A stretch of 64,000 nt of DNA from Geothrix fermentans DSM 14018 (GTDB lineage Bacteria > Acidobacteriota > Holophagae > Holophagales > Holophagaceae). The notes under the pieces are model-generated. The model did no database searches. It worked only from the letters and a program-made list of their open reading frames with translations, and was not told where the DNA came from. Below, in pieces: positions 34,672 through 45,550 of the stretch (its first letter is position 1; every line of letters starts with the position of its first letter). Where the stretch lies: the NCBI RefSeq assembly GCF_000428885.1, contig NZ_KE386810.1:62001-126000 (forward strand), written 5' to 3'. A program made the position numbers and the translations under genes.

Positions 34672-37050
34672 GTGCCGCCCTGGACCGAAACCGCAGACTG
34701 GCTGGAATCCGATTCCGGCGCCTTCCTGGGCACCGGCCGGATGCCCCTGGGGACCGCCCCCTGGAGCGACCGGGAAGTCCGGGCGAGGCTGGTGGCCAGG
34801 GCCCGCTGGACCCTGCTGGCGGTCATCGGCCTCTACGGGCTGTTCGCGGGAGGCGTGTTCTCCGCCAGTCCCTACGGTTTCTTCCCCACCCGAGCCCAGT
34901 TGGTCTTCCTGGCCGGCTCCCTGGCCACCGTGGCGGCCTACAGCCTGGTGCTCCAGAAGGGCTGGTTCGGGGCGCGGGCCTTCCGCCACGCCGACCACCT
35001 CCTGGTCCTGCTGGACCTGGTCTTCATCACGGTCCTGATCCACCTCAGCGGGGGACCTTCAAGCTGGTTCTGGCCCGCGTACCTGATCGCCACCATGGAG
35101 GCGGCCTTCCTGCTGCCCCGGCGGCGGGATGTCTGGCTCATGGGCGCCGCGGGCGGGGCTATGCACGGCCTCATGCTGGCGGGGCACTACGCGGGGGCGC
35201 TGTCGCCGGTGGCCATGCCCTTCGTCCCCGATGCCCTCGGCGCCAACCCGCTCTACCTGGGCCTGGCCTGGTCCTGGGCGGCGATCCTGAATGCCGCCGT
35301 GGCCTTCATCATGGCGCGGCTCATGGCGGTCATCCGCTGGGACCACCGGGCGCTGGAGGTCCGCGAGGCCCAGCTGAGGCAGTTCGTGGACTCGGCCAAC
35401 GACCTGATCGTCTGCCTCACGCCCGAAGGCCGCTTCCTCTACGCGAACCCCCTCTGGGTGAAGACCATGGGATCCGGCCTCCCGGACCTGGGAACCTCCA
35501 GCTTCTTCGATCTCATCGACCTGGACCATCGCGCCCGCGTGCTGAGGGAATTCGGGCGGGCCATGCTGGAATCGCGTGGAACGGCCATGGAGGCCGATTT
35601 CGTGACCCGGAACGGGGCCAGGGTCTCGGTGGAGGGCAGCATCGCCCCGACCCTCAAGGACGGACAGCCGAGGATGGTCTGGTGCATCTGCCGGGACGTG
35701 ACCGCGCGGCGGCGGGCGGAGGAGCAGCTCTTCCACATGGCGCACTTCGACGGGCTGACGGGCCTGCCCAACCGGGCCTCCCTCGTGGAGAAGCTGGACC
35801 AGGCTCTGGAGGCCGCCCGGAGGGCCGGGCAGGGGCTGGCCGTGCTGTACGTGGACCTGGACCGGTTCAAGCTCATCAACGACACCCTGGGACACGCCGT
35901 GGGCGACGAACTGCTGTGCGAGGTGGCGAGGCGGATGCAGGGCGCGATCCGGGATGCCGACCTGGTCTCCCGCATCGGCGGGGATGAGTTCATCGTCACG
36001 CTGCGGGACGTCGGGGACCCCAAGGAAGCCTCCAGCCTGGCAGGAAGGATCCTCCGGCCACTGGCGCGCCCCTTCCAGATCGGGGGCCACGAGATCTTCG
36101 TGACCGCCAGTGTCGGCATCGCCATCTACGCGGGGGACGGCACCGGGAGCGAGTCCCTGGTGAAGAAGGCCGACATCGCCAAGTACCACGCCAAGAGCCG
36201 GGGCCGGAACAACCACCAGCTCTACCACCCGCGGATGGATGAGGATGCCGAGCGGCGGCTGGTGCTGTCCAACGGCCTGCGCCGCGGCCTCGAAGGCGGG
36301 GAGCTCCGCGTGTTCTACCAGCCGAAGATCGACGTGGACACGGGCCGGATGACCGCCATCGAGGCCCTGGTGCGCTGGGAGCACCCCGAGCTGGGCCTCC
36401 TTCCGCCCTCGGAGTTCATCCCGCTGGCCGAGGAGACCGGGCTCATCCTCCCGCTCGGAGAGTGGGTCCTGCGGGAGGCCTGCGGCCAGAACGCCCGGTG
36501 GCAGGCGCGGGGCCTGCGCCCCATGCGCGTCGGCGTGAACCTCTCCGGCTACCAGCTCCAGCAGGCGGGCATGGCCGCCTCCGTACGGCGGATCCTGGAG
36601 GAGACAGGGCTGGACCCGCAGTGGCTGGAGCTGGAGATCACGGAGACGGTGGTCATGCAGAACCCCGCGCTGGCCGTCGCCGTGCTGGAGGAGATCCGCG
36701 GCCTGGGCGTCCAGGTCTCCATCGACGATTTCGGGACGGGGCATTCCTCGCTCGCCCAGCTCAAGCGCTTCTCCGTCAACACCCTCAAGATCGACAAGTC
36801 CTTCATCCGCGATCTGGAGCACAACCCCACCGATGCGGCCATCGCCACGGCCATCATCGCCATGGGGGCCAGCCTCAACCTGCAGGTGGTCGCCGAGGGC
36901 GTGGAGACGGAGGGGCAGCTCTCCTTCCTCCGGAAGCACGAATGCCATGGGGCCCAGGGCTTCCTGTTCGCTCCCGCGGTGCCGCCGGAGGAACTCGCGG
37001 GCCTGCTGGAGCAGGAGGGCCCGGAGCCGGAGCTCGTCATGGTGACCTAG
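34672..37050 (+). CDS. Membrane GGDEF-EAL cyclic-di-GMP protein with PAS domain
   Basis: About 792 residues from the GTG at 34672, three bases after AAGGAGG (close spacing); TTG 34648 is the alternative. Six or so membrane segments occupy roughly residues 35-205 ([20 protein letters not shown] onward). A PAS domain follows ([20 protein letters not shown]), then a GGDEF domain with intact RIGGDEF and an EAL domain with [16 protein letters not shown] and EGVETEGQ. Both catalytic motifs look intact, so it could make and break cyclic di-GMP. The membrane part may sense a signal. Confidence 0.93.
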   Translation: MPPWTETADWLESDSGAFLGTGRMPLGTAPWSDREVRARLVARARWTLLAVIGLYGLFAGGVFSASPYGFFPTRAQLVFLAGSLATVAAYSLVLQKGWFGARAFRHADHLLVLLDLVFITVLIHLSGGPSSWFWPAYLIATMEAAFLLPRRRDVWLMGAAGGAMHGLMLAGHYAGALSPVAMPFVPDALGANPLYLGLAWSWAAILNAAVAFIMARLMAVIRWDHRALEVREAQLRQFVDSANDLIVCLTPEGRFLYANPLWVKTMGSGLPDLGTSSFFDLIDLDHRARVLREFGRAMLESRGTAMEADFVTRNGARVSVEGSIAPTLKDGQPRMVWCICRDVTARRRAEEQLFHMAHFDGLTGLPNRASLVEKLDQALEAARRAGQGLAVLYVDLDRFKLINDTLGHAVGDELLCEVARRMQGAIRDADLVSRIGGDEFIVTLRDVGDPKEASSLAGRILRPLARPFQIGGHEIFVTASVGIAIYAGDGTGSESLVKKADIAKYHAKSRGRNNHQLYHPRMDEDAERRLVLSNGLRRGLEGGELRVFYQPKIDVDTGRMTAIEALVRWEHPELGLLPPSEFIPLAEETGLILPLGEWVLREACGQNARWQARGLRPMRVGVNLSGYQLQQAGMAASVRRILEETGLDPQWLELEITETVVMQNPALAVAVLEEIRGLGVQVSIDDFGTGHSSLAQLKRFSVNTLKIDKSFIRDLEHNPTDAAIATAIIAMGASLNLQVVAEGVETEGQLSFLRKHECHGAQGFLFAPAVPPEELAGLLEQEGPEPELVMVT

Positions 37051-37106
37051 CTGGAACCCGCCGGGAGCCGCATTCCGGATGCTATGGTGGATTCCACGGA
37101 GGACCC

Positions 37107-38762
<1,656 letters not shown>

Positions 38763-38874
38763 GTCACTTAAAGGCCCAAGACATCTTGTGAGAGGCCCCA
38801 TCCCAGGTACCCTTATTGCATTGCTGTGACCAACCCCGTCCCGCTCCCCGCGGGACCCCACCTCCGGAGGCACC

Positions 38875-39126
38875 ATGCGCATCGCCACCCTCATCGCCGC
38901 CGCGGCGCTGATCTTCGCCGTTCCCGCCCAGGCCAAGATGCCTTGGGTCAAGAAGGCCCAGGAACTCGGCTTCGCCGATGTCAAGGACTGCAAGGCCTGC
39001 CACGTCGGCGCCCCCAAGAAGGGTGGCGAGATGTCCGCCCGCGGCAAGTTCCTGGAAGAGACCAAGGCCAAGAAGAAGGCCGCTGAGGTCGACCTCAACT
39101 GGCTGAAGGAATACAAGGGCAAGTGA
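38875..39126 (+). CDS. Small monohaem cytochrome-like protein
   Basis: An 83-residue exported protein with signal peptide (LIAAAALIFAVPAQA) and one haem c motif, DCKACHVG. It is Lys-rich and short, like the dihaem protein at 43521. Followed by a strong terminator, so it is expressed separately from the big cytochromes just downstream. Probably a periplasmic electron shuttle; this is inference. Confidence 0.82.
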   Translation: MRIATLIAAAALIFAVPAQAKMPWVKKAQELGFADVKDCKACHVGAPKKGGEMSARGKFLEETKAKKKAAEVDLNWLKEYKGK

Positions 39127-39152
39127 GCCGCTGAAGCAGGCTCGCGAACTCG

Positions 39153-39181
39153 ACCGGGCGGGGCAACCCGCCCGGTTTTTT
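39153..39181 (+). terminator. Rho-independent terminator after the small cytochrome
   Basis: ACCGGGCGGG (39153-39162) pairs with CCCGCCCGGT (39167-39176) around a GCAA loop, followed by a run of T to 39181. Confidence 0.93.
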
Positions 39182-39212
39182 CTGTACCTCCGGCCAGTAG
39201 TAGCAGGAGATT

Positions 39213-39226
39213 CCGACAAATGTCGG
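39213..39226. promoter_or_regulatory. Palindrome upstream of the cytochrome operon
   Basis: CCGACA-AA-TGTCGG, six-base perfect arms, followed directly by the AT-rich segment TTTATATGAATGAATACAAG (39231-39250). A possible operator. Confidence 0.4.
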
Positions 39227-39272
39227 CACATTTATATGAATGAATACAAGCACTTGGACCGGACCTCTGGTC

Positions 39273-39286
39273 GTGACCTAGATCAC
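39273..39286. promoter_or_regulatory. CRP/FNR-family type operator (GTGA-N6-TCAC)
   Basis: GTGACCTAGATCAC matches the GTGA-N6-TCAC core of CRP-family binding sites. It lies 61 bases before the first multihaem cytochrome start, after the terminator, so it could control that operon. Confidence 0.5.
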
Positions 39287-39346
39287 CATCAGGTATCTTA
39301 TTGGGAGGTAACCGCGCTAGGGTGATAGCCGACACGTGAGGTAGCT

Positions 39347-41209
39347 ATGCGCCTGCTGTTTGTCGGTCTGCTTTCCGTATTCCTCTCAGCGGCGCCTCCT
39401 CCGGCGAAGGACTGCCTCGGCTGCCACGACCTCGACCTGGCCAAGTTTGCCACCACCACGCACGGCAGCATGGCCTGCACGGATTGCCACAGCAGCATCA
39501 CGAAGCTGCCCCATGAGGACAAGCCGGCGCCGGTGAAGTGCGCCACCTGCCACGAGGACCAGGTCAAGGCCTACGCCAAGAGCGTGCACGGCGTGGCCAA
39601 GCAGAACGGGATGACCGACGCGGCCACCTGCGCCTCCTGCCATGGGCCCGCCCACGGCATCGTCCCCGGCTCCGATCCCGCCTCCAAGGTGGCCAAGCAG
39701 AACCTGGCGGACACCTGCGGCAGCTGCCACTCCAACCCCGACTTCGTCGCCAAGCACCAGATTCCCTTCGTGAAGCCCGTGGAGGCCTACCGCCTGAGCA
39801 TCCACGGCCGCGAGGTGGCCAAGGGCAATGCCGGCGCGGCCTCCTGCTCCGACTGCCACGGCAGCCACGACATCCTGGCCTCGCGGGATCCCAAGGCGAA
39901 GGTGAACCGGGCCAACGTGGCCGAGACCTGCGGCGTCTGCCACAGCGACGTCCAGGCCGCCTACTCCGACAGCATCCACGGCCTGGCCCTCAAGCGCGGG
40001 TCCAAGGACTCCCCCACCTGCACTGGCTGCCACGGCGAGCACGAGATCCTGGCGCCTTCGGAGCCCGGGTCCCTGGTGAACGCCGCGCGCGTGTCCACCA
40101 GCACCTGCGGCCGCTGCCACGGGGATGAGCGCCTCAACACCCGCTACGGCTTCGGCGACAAGGTGCCCGCCTACCAGGACAGCTTCCATGGCCTCGCCGT
40201 CCGCGGCGGCGGGAAGTCCGCCGCCAACTGCGCCTCCTGCCACGGCGTGCACAACATCCTGCCCTCCTCGGACATCCGGTCCACGGTGAACCCCGCCAAC
40301 CTGGCCCAGACCTGCGGCAAGTGCCATCCCGGCGCGGGGACAAAGCTCGCGGGAGCCCCCATCCATGTGCGCACCGCCACGATGACTGAGCACCTCTCCG
40401 TGCGCTGGATCCGGCTGGCCTACCTGGTCCTCATCCCCCTGACCATCGGGTTCATGCTGCTGCACAACTTCCTCGACTGGCTGGCCAAGCTGCGGCGGGG
40501 ACCGCACCACGGCGCCACGCACGAGGGCTTCCCGCGCATGAACCGGACCTTCCGGCTCACCCACGGCCTGGTGATCGTGAGCTTCATCTCCCTGGTCGTC
40601 ACCGGGTTCGCGCTGAAGTTCCCCGAGTCTGCCTGGGTGAAGCTCTTCCAGTCCTTCGACCCGGATTCCAGCCTCCGCGGCGTGGTGCACCGCATCGCCG
40701 CCGTGGTGATGATGGCGGGCACGGTGTTCCACTTCATCCACCTGGCCATCTCGAAGCGGGACCGCATCATCCTCGTGGAGCTGCTCCCCTCCTGGCAGGA
40801 CGCCAAGGACATCCTCAACATGTTCCGGTTCAACCTGGGCCTGACCAGGGAACGCCCCACCTTCGGGATGTTCGGCTACCCCGAGAAGATGGAGTACTGG
40901 GCCTTCATGTGGGGCACGGTGGTGATGGCCGTGACCGGCGTGCTGCTGTGGGCCGAGAACTGGAGCCTGCGCCACTTCCCGAAGTGGGTGCTGGATGCGG
41001 CCACGGCGGCCCACTGGTACGAGGCCATCCTCGCCACGCTCTCCATCCTCGTCTGGCACTGGTACCTGGTGATCTTCGATCCCGACGTCTACCCCATGGA
41101 TCTCGCCTGGCTGAACGGCAAGGCCTCCGCGGACCACATGCGCGAGACCCGGCCCGAGTACTACCGGAAGACCCTCGAGAAGCGCGGCGACTCCCAGGAC
41201 CAGGCCTGA
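39347..41209 (+). CDS. CbcL-like fused multihaem c-type / b-type cytochrome (11 CXXCH)
   Basis: A 620-residue inner-membrane protein with signal peptide and 11 CXXCH haem c motifs in residues 23-335 (first CLGCH, last CGKCH), paired with many distal His. A membrane helix (RLAYLVLIPLTIGFMLLHNF) leads to a C-terminal b-type cytochrome domain of the HydC/FdnI kind, with His in FRLTHGLVIVSF, RGVVHRIAA, FHFIHLA and HWYEAIL / VWHWYLV for two b haems. The layout is that of Geobacter CbcL, which takes electrons from menaquinol to periplasmic cytochromes during metal reduction. GAGG precedes the ATG. Genes 41261 and 43521 continue the operon. Confidence 0.93.
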   Translation: MRLLFVGLLSVFLSAAPPPAKDCLGCHDLDLAKFATTTHGSMACTDCHSSITKLPHEDKPAPVKCATCHEDQVKAYAKSVHGVAKQNGMTDAATCASCHGPAHGIVPGSDPASKVAKQNLADTCGSCHSNPDFVAKHQIPFVKPVEAYRLSIHGREVAKGNAGAASCSDCHGSHDILASRDPKAKVNRANVAETCGVCHSDVQAAYSDSIHGLALKRGSKDSPTCTGCHGEHEILAPSEPGSLVNAARVSTSTCGRCHGDERLNTRYGFGDKVPAYQDSFHGLAVRGGGKSAANCASCHGVHNILPSSDIRSTVNPANLAQTCGKCHPGAGTKLAGAPIHVRTATMTEHLSVRWIRLAYLVLIPLTIGFMLLHNFLDWLAKLRRGPHHGATHEGFPRMNRTFRLTHGLVIVSFISLVVTGFALKFPESAWVKLFQSFDPDSSLRGVVHRIAAVVMMAGTVFHFIHLAISKRDRIILVELLPSWQDAKDILNMFRFNLGLTRERPTFGMFGYPEKMEYWAFMWGTVVMAVTGVLLWAENWSLRHFPKWVLDAATAAHWYEAILATLSILVWHWYLVIFDPDVYPMDLAWLNGKASADHMRETRPEYYRKTLEKRGDSQDQA

Positions 41210-41260
41210 CACCCCTTCGAGCCCCTACACCCCACCCCACCACCTCACAGGACCCGCCCC

Positions 41261-43429
41261 ATGACTCCTCCTGCCTCCGACTCCCAGGGCTCCGCCGGCG
41301 CCAGGCCTGGCAGGCGCCTCCTGTTCGCCCTCCTCGCCAGCCTCCTCTTCGCGGTCGCGCCCATGGGCGCGGCCCCGGCCAAGCAGGCGGCGAAGGAGAG
41401 CTGCTTCGACTGCCACAGCGACAAGGACATGACCAAGGAGGCGAACGGGGTGAAGCGCTCGCTCTTCGTGGACGAGCAGCGATTCGCGGCCTCGGTGCAT
41501 GGCTCCCTCTCCTGCCGGGACTGCCACGTCAAGCTCACCGACAAGCACCAGGAAGGCTCCGAGACCTACACCGACGTGAAGTGCGACGGGTGCCATTCCG
41601 AGCAGGCCAAGGTCTATGCGGGAAGCATCCACGGCGTGAGCCAGACCCTGGGGGCGACGGCGGCGGCCTATTGCCACGACTGCCACGGGAACCACGACAT
41701 CGTCCCCGTGAAGCAGACCGACTCGCCGGTCCACAAGATGAACCTCTCGCAGACCTGCGCGAAGTGCCACGCCAACAGGAACCTCACCGACGAGTACAAG
41801 ATGAAGTACCCGCAGGTGGCCTCCCAGTACCAGGAGAGCATCCACGGGAAGGCGCTGCTCGTGAAGGGGCTCATCGTGGCCCCCAGCTGCAACGACTGCC
41901 ACGGCGTGCATGACATCAAGCGCAGCGTGGACCGGAGCTCGCCCATCAACCACGCCAACGTCGCCAAGACCTGCGGCAAGTGCCACGTCAAGGTCGAGGA
42001 GATCTACAACAAGAGCATCCACGGCCAGCTTCTGGCCAAGGGCGACCCCCGCGGCCCCGTGTGCGTCCAGTGCCACTCCGCGCACCAGATCGAGACGCCG
42101 GTGAACGGCCACTTCAAGTCCGGCAGCGACATGGTGTGCGGCAAGTGCCACGCGGACCGGCTCGAGCACTACCGCGACACCTATCACGGCAAGGCCATGG
42201 CCCTCGGCAAGGCCAACACCGCCAGCGCCGTGGCGGCCTGCTACGACTGCCACGGGCATCACGACGTGCTCAGGGCCTCGGACCCGAACTCGCATCTTTC
42301 CCAGGCGAACATCGTCAACACCTGCAAGCAGTGCCATCCGAAGGCCACGGTCAGCTTCACCAAGTACGCGCCCCATGCCAACCCCATGGACCGCAAGAAC
42401 TACCCCGTGCTGCACTACGTCTTCCTGGTCATGACGACCCTGCTGGTGTGCACCTTCTCCCTGTTCGGCGCGCACACGCTCCTGTGGCTCTTCCGTTCGC
42501 TCTGGCTCTACCGCCACGACTCCAAGCAGTTCCGCGAGGCGAAGGCCAAGATCCAGGCGGACGACGAGCAGTTCACCCGCTTCCAGCCCTTCGAGCGGTT
42601 CCTCCACATCCTGGTGGTGACGAGCTTCCTGTTGCTGACCATCACCGGCATGCCGCTGAAGTTCTACTACACCGACTGGGCCAAGGCGATCTTCAGCTTC
42701 TTCGGCGGCGCCGACGTGGCCCGCACCCTCCACCACTTCGGCGCGGTGATCACCTTCACCTACTTCGTGCTGCACGTGAGCACCACCCTGAGCCACCTCT
42801 GGAAGAACCGCGGCTTCATGAAGGATCCCGAGACCGGCGCCTTCCGGTTCTCCCGGATCTTCAAGGCCATGGCCCACCCGGACTCCATGATCCCCACCAA
42901 GCAGGACGTGAAGGACTTCGTGGCCCACAACCGCTGGTTCTTCGGCAAGGGTCCGCGCCCCGAGTTCGACCGCTGGACCTACTTCGAGAAGTTCGACTAC
43001 CTGGCCGTGTTCTGGGGCGTCTTCGCCATCGGCGTCTCGGGCCTGATCATGTGGTTCCCCGAGTTCTTCAGCCGCTTCATGCCGGGCTGGATGATCAACG
43101 TCTCGCTCATCGTCCACTCGGACGAGGCACTCCTGGCCGCCGGCTTCATCTTCACGGTCCACTTCTTCAACACGCACTTCCGGCTGGAGAAGTTCCCCAT
43201 GGACACCGTGATCTTCTCGGGCCGCATTTCCAAGTCCGAGATGCTCCACGAGCGCAAGCGCTGGTATGACCGCCTGGTGTCCGAAGGCCGCCTGGACAGC
43301 TTCCGCGTCAAGGATGAGTGGGAGGCCTGGAAGGGCATCGCCCGCAGCGCCGGCTACATCTTCTTCGGCATCGGCCTCCTGCTGCTTGTCCTTATCATCT
43401 ATGCCATGACTTCCCGCCTGGCCCACTGA
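41261..43429 (+). CDS. Second CbcL-like fused multihaem c-type / b-type cytochrome (11 CXXCH)
   Basis: A 722-residue protein built like its neighbour: signal peptide (RLLFALLASLLFAVAPMGAA), 11 CXXCH motifs (CFDCH to CKQCH) in residues 48-365, a helix (YVFLVMTTLLVCTFSLFGAH), a cytosolic linker, then a b-type domain with His in FERFLHILVVTSFLLLTITG, RTLHHFGAV, VLHVSTT and IVHSDEALLAAGFIFTVHFF. It carries an extra linker of about 60 residues (QFREAKAKIQADDEQF). It is 51 bases after the first and likely arose by divergence from a common ancestor. The pair may serve different potentials or acceptors. Confidence 0.92.
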   Translation: MTPPASDSQGSAGARPGRRLLFALLASLLFAVAPMGAAPAKQAAKESCFDCHSDKDMTKEANGVKRSLFVDEQRFAASVHGSLSCRDCHVKLTDKHQEGSETYTDVKCDGCHSEQAKVYAGSIHGVSQTLGATAAAYCHDCHGNHDIVPVKQTDSPVHKMNLSQTCAKCHANRNLTDEYKMKYPQVASQYQESIHGKALLVKGLIVAPSCNDCHGVHDIKRSVDRSSPINHANVAKTCGKCHVKVEEIYNKSIHGQLLAKGDPRGPVCVQCHSAHQIETPVNGHFKSGSDMVCGKCHADRLEHYRDTYHGKAMALGKANTASAVAACYDCHGHHDVLRASDPNSHLSQANIVNTCKQCHPKATVSFTKYAPHANPMDRKNYPVLHYVFLVMTTLLVCTFSLFGAHTLLWLFRSLWLYRHDSKQFREAKAKIQADDEQFTRFQPFERFLHILVVTSFLLLTITGMPLKFYYTDWAKAIFSFFGGADVARTLHHFGAVITFTYFVLHVSTTLSHLWKNRGFMKDPETGAFRFSRIFKAMAHPDSMIPTKQDVKDFVAHNRWFFGKGPRPEFDRWTYFEKFDYLAVFWGVFAIGVSGLIMWFPEFFSRFMPGWMINVSLIVHSDEALLAAGFIFTVHFFNTHFRLEKFPMDTVIFSGRISKSEMLHERKRWYDRLVSEGRLDSFRVKDEWEAWKGIARSAGYIFFGIGLLLLVLIIYAMTSRLAH

Positions 43430-43520
43430 GGCCAGGCCGGGCCCGGCGCGATACCCGCGCCCCACCCGCCCCCACCCCGACCCGTCACGGGTCCAAACCC
43501 AACCCCCGCAAGGAGCTCAC

Positions 43521-43754
43521 ATGCGACGCATCACCCTCCTCACCGCCGCGCTCATGCTGGCCCTGGCCCCCGTCGCCAGCGCCAAGCCCACCACCGTCAA
43601 GGGTGCCAAGTGCACCGCCTGCCACGAGGGCGCGCCCAAGGACAAGAAGTTCAACGCGGCCACCGTCAAGATGCTCGCGAAGTACAAGGAGGCCCAGTGC
43701 AAGGACTGCCACGGCTGGGCCGATGGCAAGCTGACCACCATCAAGAAGAAGTAG
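43521..43754 (+). CDS. Small dihaem c-type cytochrome
   Basis: A 77-residue exported protein with signal peptide (LLTAALMLALAPVASAK) and two haem motifs (KCTACHEGAP, QCKDCHGWAD). AAGGAG lies before the ATG. It resembles the monohaem protein at 38875 in its start, size and Lys content. It closes the cytochrome operon just before a perfect hairpin, and is a likely electron shuttle for the two large cytochromes. Confidence 0.86.
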   Translation: MRRITLLTAALMLALAPVASAKPTTVKGAKCTACHEGAPKDKKFNAATVKMLAKYKEAQCKDCHGWADGKLTTIKKK

Positions 43755-43762
43755 TTCCCTGC

Positions 43763-43810
43763 TCCAGAAACAAGATGGCGCCGGCAACCCGGCGCCATCT
43801 TGTTTCTGGA
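43763..43810. terminator. Bidirectional terminator with perfect 22-bp stem
   Basis: A perfect 22-base inverted repeat (43763-43784 and 43789-43810, left arm beginning TCCAGAAACAAGATGG) around a CAAC loop. The arm has AAACAAG on one side and CTTGTTT on the other. It sits between the cytochrome operon and the convergent phosphohexomutase gene. Confidence 0.93.
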
Positions 43811-43815
43811 GGAAG

Positions 43816-45516
43816 TCAGAGCCCCAGCAGGGCGCGAGCCTCGATCTCGAGCTGATCGAGCTGGGCTTCGCCACTCCGGCTCTGGAGGTAGACCTTGAGC
43901 TTGGGCTCCGTGCCGCTGGGGCGGAAGGCGGCGAAGGCGCCGCTCTCCAGGCGGAACTTCAGGACGTTGCTGCGGGAGATGGGCAGGGCGATCGGGCGGT
44001 TGTCGGGACGATCCAGGATGGGCTCGGTGCGGCCTTCGCCATGCCAGAGGCCGGTCTGGAAGTCCTCCCAGCTGACGACCTTCTCGCCGCCCAGGGATTC
44101 CAGGCCCGCGGCCCGGATGCGGCCCATGGCCTCGGCAAAGCGCTTGGCGCCGCCCGGCCGCGGGTCCTCTAGGTTCACCAGGCGGTTCCGGAAGGTGCCC
44201 ACCCGGGCCATGAGGGCCTCCACCGCCTCGAAGAGCGTCTGGCCCTTGGCCTTGTAGTGGCCGGCCATCTCCGCCACCACGAGGGCCGCGGTGACGCCGT
44301 CCTTGTCACGCAAGTCCGGGGGCAGCAGCATGCCGTAGCTCTCCTCGGCGCCGAAGGCGTAGGGCTCGCCCAGCTCCAGCAGCCGGTCCATGCACACCGC
44401 GATGTTCTTGAAGCCCGTGAGGGTCCAGACCACGGGCAGGCCGTGGTGGCGGGCCACCTCGGCCATGAAGTCGGAGGTGACCACCGTACTCACCACGGCG
44501 CCCTTCCGGCCCTTCTGGGTGCAGAGGTAGTCCAGGGTGAGGCCGGCCAGGTCGTTGCCCGACATGAGCTCCCAGGCGCCGTTCCGCTTGGCCACGACGC
44601 CGATGCGGTCTGCATCGGGATCGTTGGCCAGGATCACCTCGGCGCCCATGGCCTCGGCTTCCTCCAGAGGTGCCGCGTAGGCGGCCAGCTCCTCGGGATT
44701 GGGCCGCGGGGCCGTCGGGAAGGTGCCGTCCTGCACGCCCTGGCTGGGGCTGAGGATGAGGGGCAGGCCCGCGCGCTCGAAGAGGGCGGGCACGAAGGCC
44801 ACGCCGGTGCCGTGGAAGGGCGTGTAGAGGATGCGGGCGGCTTCGAAGGCCTCGGGATGTTGGAGCAGGTCCTGGCCCATGGCCAGGTAGGCCTCCTCGA
44901 CCTCCGCGGGGATGGGCTGGATGCGGCCCGCCGGCGCCACGGGGGGCTCGGGCACCAGGGGCAGGGTGGCCATGTGGGCCTCTACCTCCGCGTCCCAGGG
45001 CTCCACCACCTGGCCGCCTAGGTCGTTGTAGGCCTTGAAGCCGTTGTACTCCTTGGGATTGTGGCTGGCGGTGACGATGGCGCCGCAGGCGGCATCCAGG
45101 CGGCGCATGGCGAAGCACAGGAAGGGCGTGGGCAGGGGGCGCGTGCCGAGGAACACCTGGTAGCCCGCAGCGGCCAGGACCGCGGCGCTCTCGGCGGCGA
45201 AGACATCCGAGTTGATGCGCGTGTCGTAGCCCACCACGGCCACCTTCTTATCCGGGGCGCGGCGCTGGGCCACGGCCGCGAGGCCGAGGGTCGCCCGGCG
45301 CACGTTGGGCCGGTTCATACGGCGCAGGCCCGCGGCCATGAAGCCGCGCAGGCCGCCCGTCCCGAAGGCCAGGGGCTCGGAGAAACGGTCATCCAGCTCC
45401 GCCGCAGCCTTGGCATCCCCCGCCTCGGCCGCCTTGAGCAGGGGCTCCAGCTCCGCCCGGAGCTCCGGCTCCAGGTGGGGGAAGGCGAGGTAGGAGCGGG
45501 TGGCGTCAAGGCTCAT
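43816..45516 (-). CDS. Phosphohexomutase (phosphoglucomutase/phosphomannomutase type)
   Basis: A 566-residue alpha-D-phosphohexomutase, close in length and layout to B. subtilis PgcA. The active serine is in IVTASHNPKEYNGFKAYND, the metal loop is DPDADRIGVV, the sugar-binding loop is GAEESYGML, and the phosphate-binding region is AFRPSGTEPKLKVYL. The N-terminal FGTGGLRGFMAAG is also typical. It converts glucose 1-phosphate and 6-phosphate or mannose equivalents. It ends the minus-strand run that begins with coaE-tldD. Confidence 0.93.
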   Translation of the reverse strand: MSLDATRSYLAFPHLEPELRAELEPLLKAAEAGDAKAAAELDDRFSEPLAFGTGGLRGFMAAGLRRMNRPNVRRATLGLAAVAQRRAPDKKVAVVGYDTRINSDVFAAESAAVLAAAGYQVFLGTRPLPTPFLCFAMRRLDAACGAIVTASHNPKEYNGFKAYNDLGGQVVEPWDAEVEAHMATLPLVPEPPVAPAGRIQPIPAEVEEAYLAMGQDLLQHPEAFEAARILYTPFHGTGVAFVPALFERAGLPLILSPSQGVQDGTFPTAPRPNPEELAAYAAPLEEAEAMGAEVILANDPDADRIGVVAKRNGAWELMSGNDLAGLTLDYLCTQKGRKGAVVSTVVTSDFMAEVARHHGLPVVWTLTGFKNIAVCMDRLLELGEPYAFGAEESYGMLLPPDLRDKDGVTAALVVAEMAGHYKAKGQTLFEAVEALMARVGTFRNRLVNLEDPRPGGAKRFAEAMGRIRAAGLESLGGEKVVSWEDFQTGLWHGEGRTEPILDRPDNRPIALPISRSNVLKFRLESGAFAAFRPSGTEPKLKVYLQSRSGEAQLDQLEIEARALLGL

Positions 45517-45550
45517 GGATCATCCCTGAGAAACACTCCAGGATTGCAGA

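Noticed and set aside
39400-42400. Regular repeats that look like a CRISPR or tandem array
   Set aside because: They are the coding of repeated CXXCH haem motifs, with irregular spacing.
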